Part shown: piece after piece, positions 1-9,088 of the stretch | How positions within the stretch are numbered: the first letter of the stretch is position 1 | How the letters are laid out: the number at the start of each line of letters is the position of its first letter | Source of the DNA: Chryseobacterium mulctrae | Lineage (GTDB): Bacteria > Bacteroidota > Bacteroidia > Flavobacteriales > Weeksellaceae | Direction of reading: 5' to 3' | Assembly: GCF_006175945.1 (NCBI RefSeq) | Contig: NZ_VAJL01000001.1 | Coordinates: forward strand, 4,535,001 to 4,599,000 | Length of the DNA: 64,000 nucleotides | Position numbers and translations under genes: made by a program | The notes under the pieces: generated by a model | Told to the model about the DNA's origin: nothing | The model's input: only the letters and a program-made list of their open reading frames with translations | The model's database searches: none

Positions 1-518
1 ATGATATTCATTTTATCGAAAAGATCGATTAGAATTTCGTTGATGTCTGAAGTTAATTCATACATCTCGTCTAGCTCTTCATACGTTGCAGCTCCTAAGA
101 AAACAGCGTGGTGATCGTTGATAAGCGGATCCCCCAATTCGTCTTTTTTGTAGCAGATATCGAAGATGGTAACCGGAGATTTAATTCCTTCCTCAACTCC
201 TAATCTCTGAGCCATGCTTCCTGCAGAATAGTTTCTTACGACCATTTCCAAAGGAATAATTGATACTTTCTTTACCAATTGCTCTCTTTCGTCTAGTTGT
301 TTGATGAAATGAGTTTTAATTCCTTTTTCATTTAAATATTCAAAAATAAGAGTGGTGATGGCGTTATTCATTTCACCTTTCAAATCTACAGATCCTCTTT
401 TTTGAGCGTTAAATGCAGTTGCATCGTCTTTGAAACGTACTACAACTTCGTCAGGATTTTCGGTTGCAAATACTTGTTTTGCTTTCCCTTCATACAGCAT
501 TTCTAGCTTTTGACTCAT
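1..518 (-). CDS. purC: Phosphoribosylaminoimidazole-succinocarboxamide synthase (SAICAR synthetase), 3' end outside the window
   Basis: PurC joins aspartate to CAIR using ATP in de novo purine synthesis, in the cytosol. The first 172 codons are visible, starting at the ATG at 518-516 (MSQKLEMLYEGKAKQVF). The frame stays open to the window edge, so the C-terminus is missing. The family's N-terminal nucleotide-binding segment is seen at residues 11-17 (GKAKQVF) and the conserved stretch RNYSAGSMAQRLGVEEG at residues 95-111. A hairpin lies just upstream (541-564). The neighbour upstream is the DUF3307 gene on the same strand. Identity is secure from the sequence; only the truncation limits it. 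Confidence 0.95.
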   Translation of the reverse strand, partial: MSQKLEMLYEGKAKQVFATENPDEVVVRFKDDATAFNAQKRGSVDLKGEMNNAITTLIFEYLNEKGIKTHFIKQLDEREQLVKKVSIIPLEMVVRNYSAGSMAQRLGVEEGIKSPVTIFDICYKKDELGDPLINDHHAVFLGAATYEELDEMYELTSDINEILIDLFDKMNI

Positions 519-540
519 AATTTTTACTTTTTTTACTTTA

Positions 541-564
541 GAAAACCTTGAATCAAAGGTTTTC
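541..564. repeat. Hairpin upstream of purC
   Basis: GAAAACCTT (541-549) and AAGGTTTTC (556-564) form a perfect 9-bp stem with a 6-nt loop, between the end of the DUF3307 gene and the purC start. On the minus strand no T run follows, so it is not a canonical terminator. It could be an mRNA-stability or leader structure of purC. Confidence 0.6.
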
Positions 565-589
565 AATTATAGTTAGATTTATATACTTT

Positions 590-1285
590 TTACTTAATTA
601 AAATTCCTGCTAAAACAGCGATTCCAAAACTTAATAATGTACCGATCAATACATATTCTGTCAGTTTTCTCTGTTTTGCCTGTGCGAGATCGCTGAATCT
701 GAAAACAGATTTTGCCGCGATCATAAAGCCTACTCCTTCCCAATGGTTGACTACAATAAATGTGAAAACCAATAGTCGTTCTAAAATCCCGATATATTTT
801 CCGGCACTCGATAAAGAATCGCTTTGTACGCTGTTTTCTTCTCCGGTTACGGGAGTCCATGATGATAATAATAATTTAATGAAAATTGAAGCAGGTGATG
901 TTAAAAACAAAGCCGCCATTATCATTTTCAAAAAATCCTGATCTTTTAAAAATTCAAAATTAAATTCACTGAAATAAAGAGAAATTCCACCAATCACCGC
1001 TACATGAAGAGCCTGATCAATAAAAAACCATCTTTTTTTTGTCTGAATTTTTTGAAAACTCAGTTTACAGGCATCAATAATAAAATGAGAAATTCCCACT
1101 AAAACAGCAACCCACCAAAGTTTAAGATCCCAAAGGAAAATAAAGCTTAAAATAGTATGAATCAGAACATGAAAATATAAATATAAACTTTTCAGTTTAC
1201 GGTTCTCCTTATCTGCAACCCAAGAATTTGGCTGAAGAATAAAATCTCCAAGTAAATGTGCCAATATGAGTTGAATAAAAATCAT
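590..1285 (-). CDS. DUF3307 family membrane protein
   Basis: A 231-residue multi-pass inner-membrane protein. The N-terminus MIFIQLILAHLLGDFILQPN, with its HLLGDF-QP pattern, is the signature of the DUF3307 family, whose function is unknown. I see about five or six hydrophobic segments, including residues 3-18, 36-70, 112-140 and 205-230, with basic patches around ENRKLK and QTKKR. The start lies 1 nt after the satD stop, so the two genes are surely co-transcribed. This pairing of a DUF3307 protein with SatD is recurrent in bacteria. A linked membrane-stress or housekeeping role is inference only. Confidence 0.85.
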   Translation of the reverse strand: MIFIQLILAHLLGDFILQPNSWVADKENRKLKSLYLYFHVLIHTILSFIFLWDLKLWWVAVLVGISHFIIDACKLSFQKIQTKKRWFFIDQALHVAVIGGISLYFSEFNFEFLKDQDFLKMIMAALFLTSPASIFIKLLLSSWTPVTGEENSVQSDSLSSAGKYIGILERLLVFTFIVVNHWEGVGFMIAAKSVFRFSDLAQAKQRKLTEYVLIGTLLSFGIAVLAGILIK

Positions 1286-1286
1286 C

Positions 1287-1892
1287 TTACAATTCTGAAA
1301 TTTTCTTTCTAAAATATTGATTGGTTTCTACGATAAGCTCGTAGTTTGCCCGTTTCAGTCTTTGGCTGATTGAGGATTGCGAAATGGTAAATTTTTTGGC
1401 AAGATCTTCTTGTGTATAATCTTGATTCATTATCATTTCGTGAATGATTTCGGCAGTTGCCATGGTCCAGTTATCAAAATCTTTGGATGCCCATTTTAAT
1501 AAAATATTGAGGTCGCGGTCTATAGAGTCGTTGGAAGTTTTGATAGAAACGGTATGACCATCACTCTTCAGATCATTTAACAACCTTCCTGAATTTACAT
1601 AAGCCGAACCGTTGGATTCTGTAATCTTTTCAGAAGAAAAGTTTTCCTCACCAATGCCGATTGCAATTCTTACGTCTAAATTTTCCTGACTTTTTATAAG
1701 AGATTTGATAGCTAAGAAATGCCAAAAGACATCGTCGATATTGCATTTAAACTGAAATTCGTCGCCTCTGTAGATTTCCCATGTTGCGGGAGCACTTCCC
1801 CACGTGTCGAGAAGATTTTTAAGCTTGGTAATCCAAACTTCTGTGTCTGCATGCTGCGAATTAATAATATCACCAGTGATGACCGCTATCAT
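1287..1892 (-). CDS. satD: SatD family protein
   Basis: A 201-residue protein of the SatD family, named after the secretion and acid-tolerance operon of Streptococcus; its biochemical role is not established. It opens with MIAVITGDIINSQ, typical of the family. The C-terminal third (about residues 150-190: TQEDLAKKFTISQSSISQRL) looks like a helix-turn-helix, so a DNA-binding role is plausible. The ATG lies only four bases after a TATATTTG -7 box (1897-1904), so the mRNA is probably leaderless. It is the first gene of a satD-DUF3307 unit. An AT-rich inverted repeat upstream (CTTATA 1915-1920, TATAAG 1930-1935) could be a self-binding site. Confidence 0.8.
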   Translation of the reverse strand: MIAVITGDIINSQHADTEVWITKLKNLLDTWGSAPATWEIYRGDEFQFKCNIDDVFWHFLAIKSLIKSQENLDVRIAIGIGEENFSSEKITESNGSAYVNSGRLLNDLKSDGHTVSIKTSNDSIDRDLNILLKWASKDFDNWTMATAEIIHEMIMNQDYTQEDLAKKFTISQSSISQRLKRANYELIVETNQYFRKKISEL

Positions 1893-1896
1893 TTTG

Positions 1897-1904
1897 CAAA
1901 TATA
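1897..1904 (-). promoter_or_regulatory. -7 promoter element of satD
   Basis: Minus-strand TATATTTG fits the Bacteroidota TAnnTTTG consensus. The satD ATG begins 5 nt downstream, where transcription would be expected to start, implying a leaderless message. No TTG is seen at the usual upstream spacing. Confidence 0.65.
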
Positions 1905-1988
1905 ATCATTATTACTTATAAATAAAAAATATAAGTCAATTTGATTATAAATCTCAAATATTAGCTTTTTTGCTTATAAATTTTATCA

Positions 1989-2020
1989 ACAAAAAACTTC
2001 GCTCAAAGTTGAACGAAGTT
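1989..2020 (-). terminator. Terminator after the endonuclease gene
   Basis: On the minus strand AACTTCG (2020-2014) pairs with CGAAGTT (2001-1995), with further TCAA/TTGA pairing inside, followed by TTTT. It lies about 27 nt beyond the stop at 2047. Confidence 0.75.
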
Positions 2021-2046
2021 GTAAAGTTTTGTATTTAAATTTAATC

Positions 2047-3912
2047 TTATTTCTTAATAAACTGATAAGCTTTATTGTCAAGTTTCAATAGATAAGAACC
2101 AGTTTTTAAATTCTGCAGAGAAATATTTTTCTTGTTTTTAAACGGATTTTTCTCTGTGTAAATCAATTGTCCCGAATAATTTACAATTTGAGCAGTCTGA
2201 ATATTTTCAGTTTTTCCACTTACAAAAATGTTTTCATGAACCGGATTTGGATAGATTTTAAATTCTTTTCCAGCTAATAATTCTGCTTCAGAAGTAGATA
2301 ATGTTCCTAGATTTTGGCAGTAATTGCTTGCATAAGAATCCCATTCTGAGATATCAAAAGTTGTCACTGGTTGATTAACTATTGCTTTTCTATAGAGAGA
2401 AACATTTCCTAAAACTGTAGAATTGTTTTGAGAAGAAACTCCAATCGCATCAACGGTTGTAGATTTGTATCTCAGTTCTAAATATTGACTTCCTGAAAAT
2501 GTCATTTGTGGAGCTGCGGTTACAAATTTTGCCTGATTAATGGTAAAACAAGAGAAATTGGCTTCAGGATTTAAAATGACGAAAGTTTCATTATTCTGTA
2601 CCGTTCCTTCCAGTTCGAACGGTGCAGGAAAGTAATAATTGGTTCCGCTAGGAAACTGAATTGATAATCTGTAATCACTTAAATTAACAAAATGACCTGT
2701 TTTATTGGTGATTTCTATCGCTTTATTATTTGATGTTCCTTCTAAATATTTTGTAATGATTAAATCTTTAGCATAAGTATCCGTCGCTAAAGTTGTTGCA
2801 GAAACCACATTACTGTCTCCCGAAAGTAGATATCCGTTGTCATAAGCTTTTACGGAATAAGTATATGTTGTAGAAGGTGTTAAATGATCAATGCTAATCG
2901 AATTTTCTTTTGTTGAACCAATTAAAGTTCCATTCTGATAAATTTTATAACCAATAACATCTGTACTTGTACTTGGAGCCCAGCTTAATGTTGTGAAATA
3001 AGCGCTATTCTGAGTTACTGTTAAATTTGCCGGGGTTGAAGGTGCAACAGAATCTGGAAATTGCCCCCAAATCGCATTGACCCAAGATGGATTATCGATA
3101 AATGGATTTCTGTTTTTCTGCAGATTATAAACCGCATTATTTCTGTCGATTTCCCTTTGGGAAACAGGATCCTGATTATGCCATTGAATAAGCATTGCAA
3201 TATAAGCTGGCTCAAAAGCTCTCTCCTCTGTTCCATCTAAAGGATTAGTGTCGGATGCAGGATTTGCATTATTGTTAAAATTAAAAGTTTCTAATTTCCC
3301 TTCATATCTTACAGCAAAATATAATAAACTTCTTGCTACATCGCCTTTAAATTCATTAATTGGTTCGTAAACGCGACCTGTATAAACGTAATTCGGAATT
3401 GCGCTATTACTAATTTTTGAAGAATTTGTAAATGTGTGATAATTTGTAGTTCCTGCGATTCCGTAAGGATAATTGCTTCTTAATTGATTAATTCTTGCAT
3501 CAGTAGGAACTACATAAAACAAATCAGAATACATTGGGTAGTTACTGTAAAATGTGCTTTGAGGCATCATATGTTCCCTGTTCCATCCTAATCCTTCTGC
3601 GTTTGCGCTTCCGATAATATTTGCCGTAGTATATTCGTAAGCATCGGGTCCCGTTGGAATTTCAGAATACATATCTAGTAAAATCGTAGTATTGGTTGGT
3701 CCGTGATCATAATATTTATCTAAATCAGTCTGATTATAATAATTCGTCAAATCACCATAATGCCAATTGATATTCTTTGAAGAAATAATATCATGCAGTT
3801 TTGATTTTAATGCATAACCCGTCAATCCTGTCGTTCCGTCATAATATCCTGCCGGAATTTGCGCTGAAACATAAGCAGATATTAAAAGTATAGGAAGTAG
3901 AAGTTTTTTCAT
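2047..3912 (-). CDS. Secreted endonuclease I family nuclease with FN3, lamin-tail and T9SS sorting domains
   Basis: A 621-residue exported nuclease. A signal peptide covers about residues 1-17 (ends VSAQ). The endonuclease I / NucM-like domain fills about 20-285; its catalytic motif is seen at GWNREHMMPQS, where His is the likely general base. A fibronectin type III domain follows (about 293-375), then a lamin-tail-like beta domain (about 380-500). The end is a T9SS type A sorting domain with the EFKIYPNPVHENIFVSG start and a final YQFIKK. Homologues degrade extracellular DNA or RNA for nutrients. It sits alone on minus, with its own terminator. The domain order is typical for flavobacterial T9SS cargo. 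Whether it is surface-bound or released cannot be told. Confidence 0.9.
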   Translation of the reverse strand: MKKLLLPILLISAYVSAQIPAGYYDGTTGLTGYALKSKLHDIISSKNINWHYGDLTNYYNQTDLDKYYDHGPTNTTILLDMYSEIPTGPDAYEYTTANIIGSANAEGLGWNREHMMPQSTFYSNYPMYSDLFYVVPTDARINQLRSNYPYGIAGTTNYHTFTNSSKISNSAIPNYVYTGRVYEPINEFKGDVARSLLYFAVRYEGKLETFNFNNNANPASDTNPLDGTEERAFEPAYIAMLIQWHNQDPVSQREIDRNNAVYNLQKNRNPFIDNPSWVNAIWGQFPDSVAPSTPANLTVTQNSAYFTTLSWAPSTSTDVIGYKIYQNGTLIGSTKENSISIDHLTPSTTYTYSVKAYDNGYLLSGDSNVVSATTLATDTYAKDLIITKYLEGTSNNKAIEITNKTGHFVNLSDYRLSIQFPSGTNYYFPAPFELEGTVQNNETFVILNPEANFSCFTINQAKFVTAAPQMTFSGSQYLELRYKSTTVDAIGVSSQNNSTVLGNVSLYRKAIVNQPVTTFDISEWDSYASNYCQNLGTLSTSEAELLAGKEFKIYPNPVHENIFVSGKTENIQTAQIVNYSGQLIYTEKNPFKNKKNISLQNLKTGSYLLKLDNKAYQFIKK

Positions 3913-4075
3913 GTTAAAAAAATTGGACGGCTAATGTAAGAAATAAACATAGTGATTACCAATTAATTTGATTAATATTATGTTAATAATTAAAATTTAA
4001 TTTATTGAAAGCTAATTACTTATTTGTTATAACTCAACCTCAAAATAAATTATTTTAGTATTTCAGCAATTTAAG

Positions 4076-4083
4076 TATCTTTG
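4076..4083 (+). promoter_or_regulatory. -7 promoter element of the acyl-CoA dehydrogenase gene
   Basis: TATCTTTG matches TAnnTTTG. It covers the TTG at 4081 that could otherwise be read as a start codon, so the real start is the ATG at 4105. Confidence 0.7.
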
Positions 4084-4104
4084 GGACATAACTATACAAG
4101 TAAT

Positions 4105-5244
4105 ATGAACACAGAAACGATTAACAACATCAAAATGATCGCGGAAACAGCAAAGGAATTTGCTGAAAAGAATATCAGGCCAAATATTATGGAGTGGGAC
4201 GAAAGTCAGACTTTTCCTAAAGAGCTATTTCACCAGTTAGGAGATATGGGTTTTATGGGAATTGTGATTCCTGAAGAATATGGAGGTTCTGGTCTTGGTT
4301 ATCACGAATATGTTGCTATTCTGGATGAAATTTCTCAGGTTGACCCATCGATTGGTCTTTCGGTTGCAGCACACAATTCACTTTGCACCAACCATATTTA
4401 CGAATTCGGAAACGAAGAACAAAGAAACAAATGGCTTCCTCTACTGGCTACCGGAAAAGTAATCGGAGCTTGGGGGCTTACAGAGCATAATACAGGATCT
4501 GATTCTGGAGGGATGTCTACTACAGCTGTAAAAGATGGTGACGAATGGATCATTAATGGAGCTAAAAACTTTATTACTCATGCAATTTCTGGTGATATTG
4601 CTGTCGTAATGACAAGAACTGGAGAAATTGGAGCTAAAAATAATTCTACAGCTTTCGTTTTAGAAAAAGGAATGGCTGGTTTTACTTCTGGTAAAAAAGA
4701 GAATAAACTTGGAATGAGAGCTTCAGAAACTGCAGAACTTATTTTTGATAACGTTCGTGTTTCGGATGCGAATCGTTTAGGTGAAGTTGGTGAAGGTTTC
4801 AAACAGGCGATGAAAATTCTTGACGGTGGTAGAATCTCTATTGCTGCGTTAAGTTTAGGAACTGCAAGAGGAGCTTATAAAGCAGCTTTAAAATATGCTA
4901 AAGAAAGAAAGCAATTTGGAAAATCTATTTCAGAATTCCAGGCAATCAACTTTATGTTGGCAGATATGGCAACAGAAATTGATGCAGCAGAATTGTTGAT
5001 TCAAAGAGCTTCTACGCTGAAAAACGCAAAACAGAAAATGACAAAAGAAGGGGCAATGGCAAAATTGTATGCTTCTGAAGCTTGTGTAAGAATTTCTAAT
5101 AATGCAGTTCAGATTTTTGGAGGTTACGGATATACAAAAGATTTCCCGGCTGAAAAATATTACAGAGATTCTAAACTTTGTACAATTGGTGAAGGTACTT
5201 CAGAAATTCAGAGAATGGTTATCGGTAGAGATATCACAAAATAA
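4105..5244 (+). CDS. Acyl-CoA dehydrogenase
   Basis: A 379-residue FAD-dependent dehydrogenase that introduces a trans-2 double bond into short- or medium-chain acyl-CoA and passes electrons to electron-transfer flavoprotein. The family pattern is complete: N-terminal helical domain with GIVIPEEYGGSG; middle beta domain with WGLTEHNTGSDSGG; C-terminal helices with RKQFGKSISEFQ; and IFGGYGYTKDFPAEKYYRD then IGEGTSEIQR, which holds the usual catalytic Glu. The start at 4105 (MNTETINNIK) is chosen because an upstream in-frame TTG at 4081 lies within the promoter box. It is monocistronic: a hairpin follows and the next gene has its own promoter. Substrate chain length is not certain; branched-chain or butyryl-CoA types are possible. 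Confidence 0.93.
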   Translation: MNTETINNIKMIAETAKEFAEKNIRPNIMEWDESQTFPKELFHQLGDMGFMGIVIPEEYGGSGLGYHEYVAILDEISQVDPSIGLSVAAHNSLCTNHIYEFGNEEQRNKWLPLLATGKVIGAWGLTEHNTGSDSGGMSTTAVKDGDEWIINGAKNFITHAISGDIAVVMTRTGEIGAKNNSTAFVLEKGMAGFTSGKKENKLGMRASETAELIFDNVRVSDANRLGEVGEGFKQAMKILDGGRISIAALSLGTARGAYKAALKYAKERKQFGKSISEFQAINFMLADMATEIDAAELLIQRASTLKNAKQKMTKEGAMAKLYASEACVRISNNAVQIFGGYGYTKDFPAEKYYRDSKLCTIGEGTSEIQRMVIGRDITK

Positions 5245-5280
5245 TTTTTTGGTTTAAATTACCTTAATTCAAGATAAAGC

Positions 5281-5313
5281 AATAGCATACGAGATATTCG
5301 TATGCTATTTTCA
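5281..5313 (+). terminator. Terminator after the acyl-CoA dehydrogenase gene
   Basis: AATAGCATACGA (5281-5292) pairs perfectly with TCGTATGCTATT (5298-5309) around a 5-nt loop, followed by a short T-rich tract. Confidence 0.75.
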
Positions 5314-5418
5314 TTTTATAGAGATTTATTTTATGGTATATTTAATTCGATGCATATTATTTTAAATATATTGTCTAAAAATTTCTTAAATAATTTTCTT
5401 TTTCATAATATAATTTAT

Positions 5419-5426
5419 TAGCTTTG
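5419..5426 (+). promoter_or_regulatory. -7 promoter element of the secreted metalloprotease gene
   Basis: TAGCTTTG fits TAnnTTTG, 27 nt upstream of the ATG at 5454. The in-frame TTG at 5424 lies inside this element and is therefore not the start. Confidence 0.65.
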
Positions 5427-5453
5427 ATATTCCAAAATCAAAATAGCTACTAT

Positions 5454-8384
5454 ATGAAAAAACAACTATTGGTGATTGGAATGCTGGTTTCAGGTATTTC
5501 ATTCGCTCAGACAGACTGTCTTTGGTCTGAAAGTTCTAGAAAAACAACTTCAGAAATTTTTGAGAACAAATCAACAATCAACAATCCGAAAATCTATAGT
5601 TTAGATATTAATGTATTGAAAAATGCTTTGGCAAAAGCTCCAAAAAGACTGGCTGTTGGAGAAAAGTCAGAAATTATTATCTCTTTCCCGAATTCTGATG
5701 GAAAATTGGAACATTTTAAAGTGAAAGAAAACTCTAATTTCGATCCTCAGTTAGCTGCGAAGTATCCTGATATCAAATCTTATGTCGGTGAAGGTCTGGG
5801 AGATTCAAATTCTACAGTGTATTTTAGTATTTCTCCATTAGGTTTATCCTCTATGGAAATTTACGGTGACAAGTCTGCTGTTTTTATTGAGCCTTACACA
5901 AAAGATCTTTCAACCTATGTCGTTTACAGAAAATCAGACAAAAAAGATGATCTTAATAAGTTTGAATGTACGGTAATCGATGTTGCTCAGAAAGGAGTTT
6001 CAAGTATTGATAATCTTGCAGCGAGACCGAATGCAGATGATGCAAAACTAAGAACATTCAGATTGGCTTTGTCTTCCACAGGAGAATACACTACCTATTT
6101 TGGAGGAACAAAAGCTCTTGCTTTAGCGGCAATGAATAATACAATGACCCGTGTAAACGGAGTTTTTGAAAAAGATTTTTCTGCAAGAATGGTTTTAATT
6201 GCCAATAATGACGCTGTAATTTATACCAATGCTTCTACAGATCCATATTCTGCAGCTTCAGGAATGAGCAGCTGGAATTCTCAGCTTCAATCGACTTTAA
6301 CTTCCGTGATTGGAGAAGCAAATTATGATGTAGGACATTTATTCGGAGCTTCCGGAGGTGGCGGAAACGCAGGTTGTATTGGTTGTGTTTGTGTAAACGG
6401 TTCGAAAGGAAGTGGTTATACTTCGCCTGCAGACGCAATTCCTTCAGGAGATAATTTTGACATCGATTATGTAGCTCACGAATTGGGGCATCAGTTTGGT
6501 GGAAATCACACTTTCTCTCATTCTAACGAAGGAACAGGTGTTAACATGGAACCTGGTTCAGGATCGACCATTATGGGCTATGCGGGAATTACGGGTCAGG
6601 ATATTCAGGCGCACTCAGATTCTTTCTTTCATGCGGTGAGTATTCAGCAGATTACAGATAATATTAAAGCTAAAACCTGCCCGACAAGTACAAATACAGG
6701 AAATGCTATTCCTACAGCTAACGCAGGTTCAGATTATACGATTCCAAAAGGGACGCCGTTTATGCTAACAGGTTCCGGAACTGATGCTAATGGAGATGCT
6801 TTAACCTATATTTGGGAACAGATGAATAATGCGTCTTCTTCTCAAACCGGAGCAAGCTCGGCTGCAAGTGCTACAAAAGCGACTGGACCAACTTTCAGAT
6901 CATGGACTCCACAAACAACTCCTACAAGATATTTCCCAAGAATGGCTTCTGTTTTAACGGGCGCGACAACAACGGCCGGCTCAGAAATTACAGTGGAGGC
7001 TTTATCTAATGTAGCAAGAACGTATAATTTTAGATTTACAGTTCGTGATAACAAATCAGGAGGTTCTGGAAACAATTCTGATGATGCTGTAATTACCGTT
7101 AATGGAACTGCGGGACCATTCAGTGTGAGTTCTCAAAATTCAGCGACTACATATTCTGGCGGAACTTCTCAAACGGTAACCTGGAATGTTGCAGGAACTA
7201 CCGCTAATGGCGTGAATGCTGCAAACGTAGATATTCTTTGGTCTACAGACAGTGGAAATACATGGACTACTCTACTTTCAGGAACTCCAAATGACGGCTC
7301 TCAAGCGGTGACGATTCCAAATGCTTCCACAACGACAGGGAGAATTATGGTAAAAGGTTCAAATCATATTTTCTTTGATGTCAATAATGCAAATATTACG
7401 GTAAATGCAGGTTCGGGGACTTCTGATACTACTCCACCGACGGCTCCAACTTTAGCGGCTTCGGGAACAACTTCTACAAGTACAAATCTTTCTTGGTCTG
7501 GCGCTACAGATAATGTTGCTGTGACGGGTTATGATGTTTATCAAGGGGCTTCATTGGTAGGCTCTACGACTTCTACTTCTTATACCGTAACAAGTTTAAC
7601 GCCTTCTACGACGTACAGTTTTACGGTTAAAGCTAAAGATGCGGCAGGAAATAATTCTGTTTCAAGCAATACGGTTTCTGTGACCACTCTTGCTGGAAGC
7701 ATAGTTACCTATTGTTCTGCAACATCAACCAATACAGCGGATGAAAGAATCGGAAATGTAAGCTTCGGAACGATTAATAATACATCCACAGGAACTGCTG
7801 GTTACGAAAACTTTACCGCAATTTCTACGAATGTAACAAGAGGCTCGGCTTATACGATTTCTATAACTCCGGTTTGGACTTCAACTAAATATAATGAAGC
7901 CTACGCAGTTTACATTGATTATAATAAAGATGGAGATTTTGCAGACAGCGGAGAATTGGTTTGGACAAAAACTGGCTCTCAAACAAGTCCGGTAACAGGT
8001 TCAATCACAATTCCGTCAACTGCAACTCTTGGTAATACAAGAATGAGAGTAATGATGCAGTATAATTCTGTACCGTCATCTTCTTGTGGTTCTTATACTT
8101 ACGGACAAGTAGAAGATTATACTTTAAATATTGTTTCATCCGGAAGAGGTGATGATTTTGCTACAAAAGATTTAATAACAGATATTAAATTGTATCCAAA
8201 TCCTGTAAGAGATATTTTAAATGTTTCAAATACGACTAGTGAAGATTATAAAATCTTCGATATGGGTGGAAAACTAATCAACTCAGGAAAACTCAAAGAA
8301 GGCTCAGTGAATGTAAGCGGTCTTGTAAAAGGTGCTTATGTAATTCAGGTGGGCGAATTTTCTAAGCGATTTATTAAAAACTAA
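5454..8384 (+). CDS. Secreted reprolysin-like zinc metalloprotease with PKD-like, FN3, GEVED and T9SS sorting domains
   Basis: A 976-residue exported protease. The signal peptide is MKKQLLVIGMLVSGISFAQ. Residues of about 20-190 look like a propeptide. The catalytic domain is of the metzincin type: HELGHQFGGNH (first His at residue 342) gives the HExxHxxGxxH zinc site, and STIMGYAGI supplies the Met-turn. After it come Ig/PKD-like segments rich in Ser, Thr and Gly, a fibronectin type III domain (about 660-745), a GEVED domain (about 800-895, ending YGQVEDYTL) and a T9SS type A sorting domain (IKLYPNPVRDILNVSN through SKRFIKN). It probably degrades protein outside the cell and is kept on the surface or released after sorting. 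It is a single-gene unit with a promoter and a terminator. Substrates are unknown. Confidence 0.92.
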   Translation: MKKQLLVIGMLVSGISFAQTDCLWSESSRKTTSEIFENKSTINNPKIYSLDINVLKNALAKAPKRLAVGEKSEIIISFPNSDGKLEHFKVKENSNFDPQLAAKYPDIKSYVGEGLGDSNSTVYFSISPLGLSSMEIYGDKSAVFIEPYTKDLSTYVVYRKSDKKDDLNKFECTVIDVAQKGVSSIDNLAARPNADDAKLRTFRLALSSTGEYTTYFGGTKALALAAMNNTMTRVNGVFEKDFSARMVLIANNDAVIYTNASTDPYSAASGMSSWNSQLQSTLTSVIGEANYDVGHLFGASGGGGNAGCIGCVCVNGSKGSGYTSPADAIPSGDNFDIDYVAHELGHQFGGNHTFSHSNEGTGVNMEPGSGSTIMGYAGITGQDIQAHSDSFFHAVSIQQITDNIKAKTCPTSTNTGNAIPTANAGSDYTIPKGTPFMLTGSGTDANGDALTYIWEQMNNASSSQTGASSAASATKATGPTFRSWTPQTTPTRYFPRMASVLTGATTTAGSEITVEALSNVARTYNFRFTVRDNKSGGSGNNSDDAVITVNGTAGPFSVSSQNSATTYSGGTSQTVTWNVAGTTANGVNAANVDILWSTDSGNTWTTLLSGTPNDGSQAVTIPNASTTTGRIMVKGSNHIFFDVNNANITVNAGSGTSDTTPPTAPTLAASGTTSTSTNLSWSGATDNVAVTGYDVYQGASLVGSTTSTSYTVTSLTPSTTYSFTVKAKDAAGNNSVSSNTVSVTTLAGSIVTYCSATSTNTADERIGNVSFGTINNTSTGTAGYENFTAISTNVTRGSAYTISITPVWTSTKYNEAYAVYIDYNKDGDFADSGELVWTKTGSQTSPVTGSITIPSTATLGNTRMRVMMQYNSVPSSSCGSYTYGQVEDYTLNIVSSGRGDDFATKDLITDIKLYPNPVRDILNVSNTTSEDYKIFDMGGKLINSGKLKEGSVNVSGLVKGAYVIQVGEFSKRFIKN

Positions 8385-8410
8385 TTACCCTCTCAATTAA
8401 CCTTGAGTAA

Positions 8411-8443
8411 AAAAGGCTGTTCGGAAACGGACAGTTTTTTTTT
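8411..8443 (+). terminator. Terminator after the metalloprotease gene
   Basis: CTGTTCG (8417-8423), GAAA loop, CGGACAG (8428-8434), then nine T residues. One G-U pair. The rest of 8444-8567 holds no convincing gene. Confidence 0.9.
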
Positions 8444-8567
8444 ATTTGAGATTTTGGGTTTCGAGTTTCGGGATTTAAGAACTCGTATAAATCGAATCTC
8501 GTATCTCAACTTTACTGAGTGTGTTAATTTAAATCTCAATCAATCATATTTTCTCATTCCTAATTTT

Positions 8568-8575
8568 TATATTTG
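8568..8575 (+). promoter_or_regulatory. -7 promoter element of the MazG-like gene
   Basis: TATATTTG, an exact TAnnTTTG match, 20 bases before the ATG at 8595. Confidence 0.7.
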
Positions 8576-8594
8576 CCTTAAATAATAAAATTTC

Positions 8595-9062
8595 ATGGAT
8601 AAAATTGACAGCCTGAACCAAGTAGCAGAATTCCACACCACTTTTAAAGCACCTATTTTAAATACTCCACAAATTCCTTCTCAGGATAGATGTGATTTGA
8701 GAGTTGAGCTTTTGCAGGAAGAATTAAATGAGTTGAAGCAGGCTATTGCAGATAATAATATTGTAGAAATTGCCGATGCGTTGTGTGATTTGCAGTATGT
8801 TTTGAGTGGTGCGGTTTTAGAGTTTGGATTGGGGAATAAATTTGTAGAATTATTCAACGAAGTGCAACGTTCTAATATGTCTAAAGCTTGCGATAACGAA
8901 GAGCAGGCAAATGAAACGGTAGAATTTTACAAAGAAAAAGAAGTTGAATCTTTCTATGAAAAATCAGGAGAAAAATTCAATGTTTACAGAAAAGCAGATC
9001 ATAAAGTATTGAAAAATAAATACTACTCTCCTGCCGATTTAAAAACAATTATTGAAAATTAA
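8595..9062 (+). CDS. MazG-like nucleoside triphosphate pyrophosphohydrolase family protein
   Basis: A 155-residue all-alpha NTP pyrophosphohydrolase-type protein. It shows the metal-binding pattern of the MazG/HisE superfamily: EELNELKQAI (about residues 36-46), followed by VEIADALCDLQYV (about 56-68), supplying the EExxE and ExxxD acidic residues. Such enzymes hydrolyse NTPs or dNTPs to NMP and PPi, often to clear damaged nucleotides. The C-terminal half carries an extension (FYKEKEVESFYEKSG) seen in the phosphoribosyl-ATP-pyrophosphohydrolase-like branch. It is unlikely to be the histidine enzyme, because a complete HisIE is encoded at 16894-17481. It heads a plus-strand run with the next three genes. 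Confidence 0.82.
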   Translation: MDKIDSLNQVAEFHTTFKAPILNTPQIPSQDRCDLRVELLQEELNELKQAIADNNIVEIADALCDLQYVLSGAVLEFGLGNKFVELFNEVQRSNMSKACDNEEQANETVEFYKEKEVESFYEKSGEKFNVYRKADHKVLKNKYYSPADLKTIIEN

Positions 9063-9088
9063 TATGAAATCAAAGATTCACAAATACA

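Noticed and set aside
747..941. 64-residue plus-strand ORF inside the DUF3307 gene
   Set aside because: Antisense to a clear membrane protein gene, no promoter and no family pattern.
4081..4104. Eight extra N-terminal codons for the acyl-CoA dehydrogenase (TTG start)
   Set aside because: The TTG lies within the TATCTTTG promoter box and the extra residues are not family-like.
8403..8585. 60-residue ORF after the metalloprotease gene
   Set aside because: Starts with TTG inside the terminator hairpin and runs through the next promoter; composition is not protein-like.
8595..9062. Separate hisE gene
   Set aside because: The window already has a fused HisIE; this protein has MazG-like motifs with a different C-terminus and no link to the his operon.
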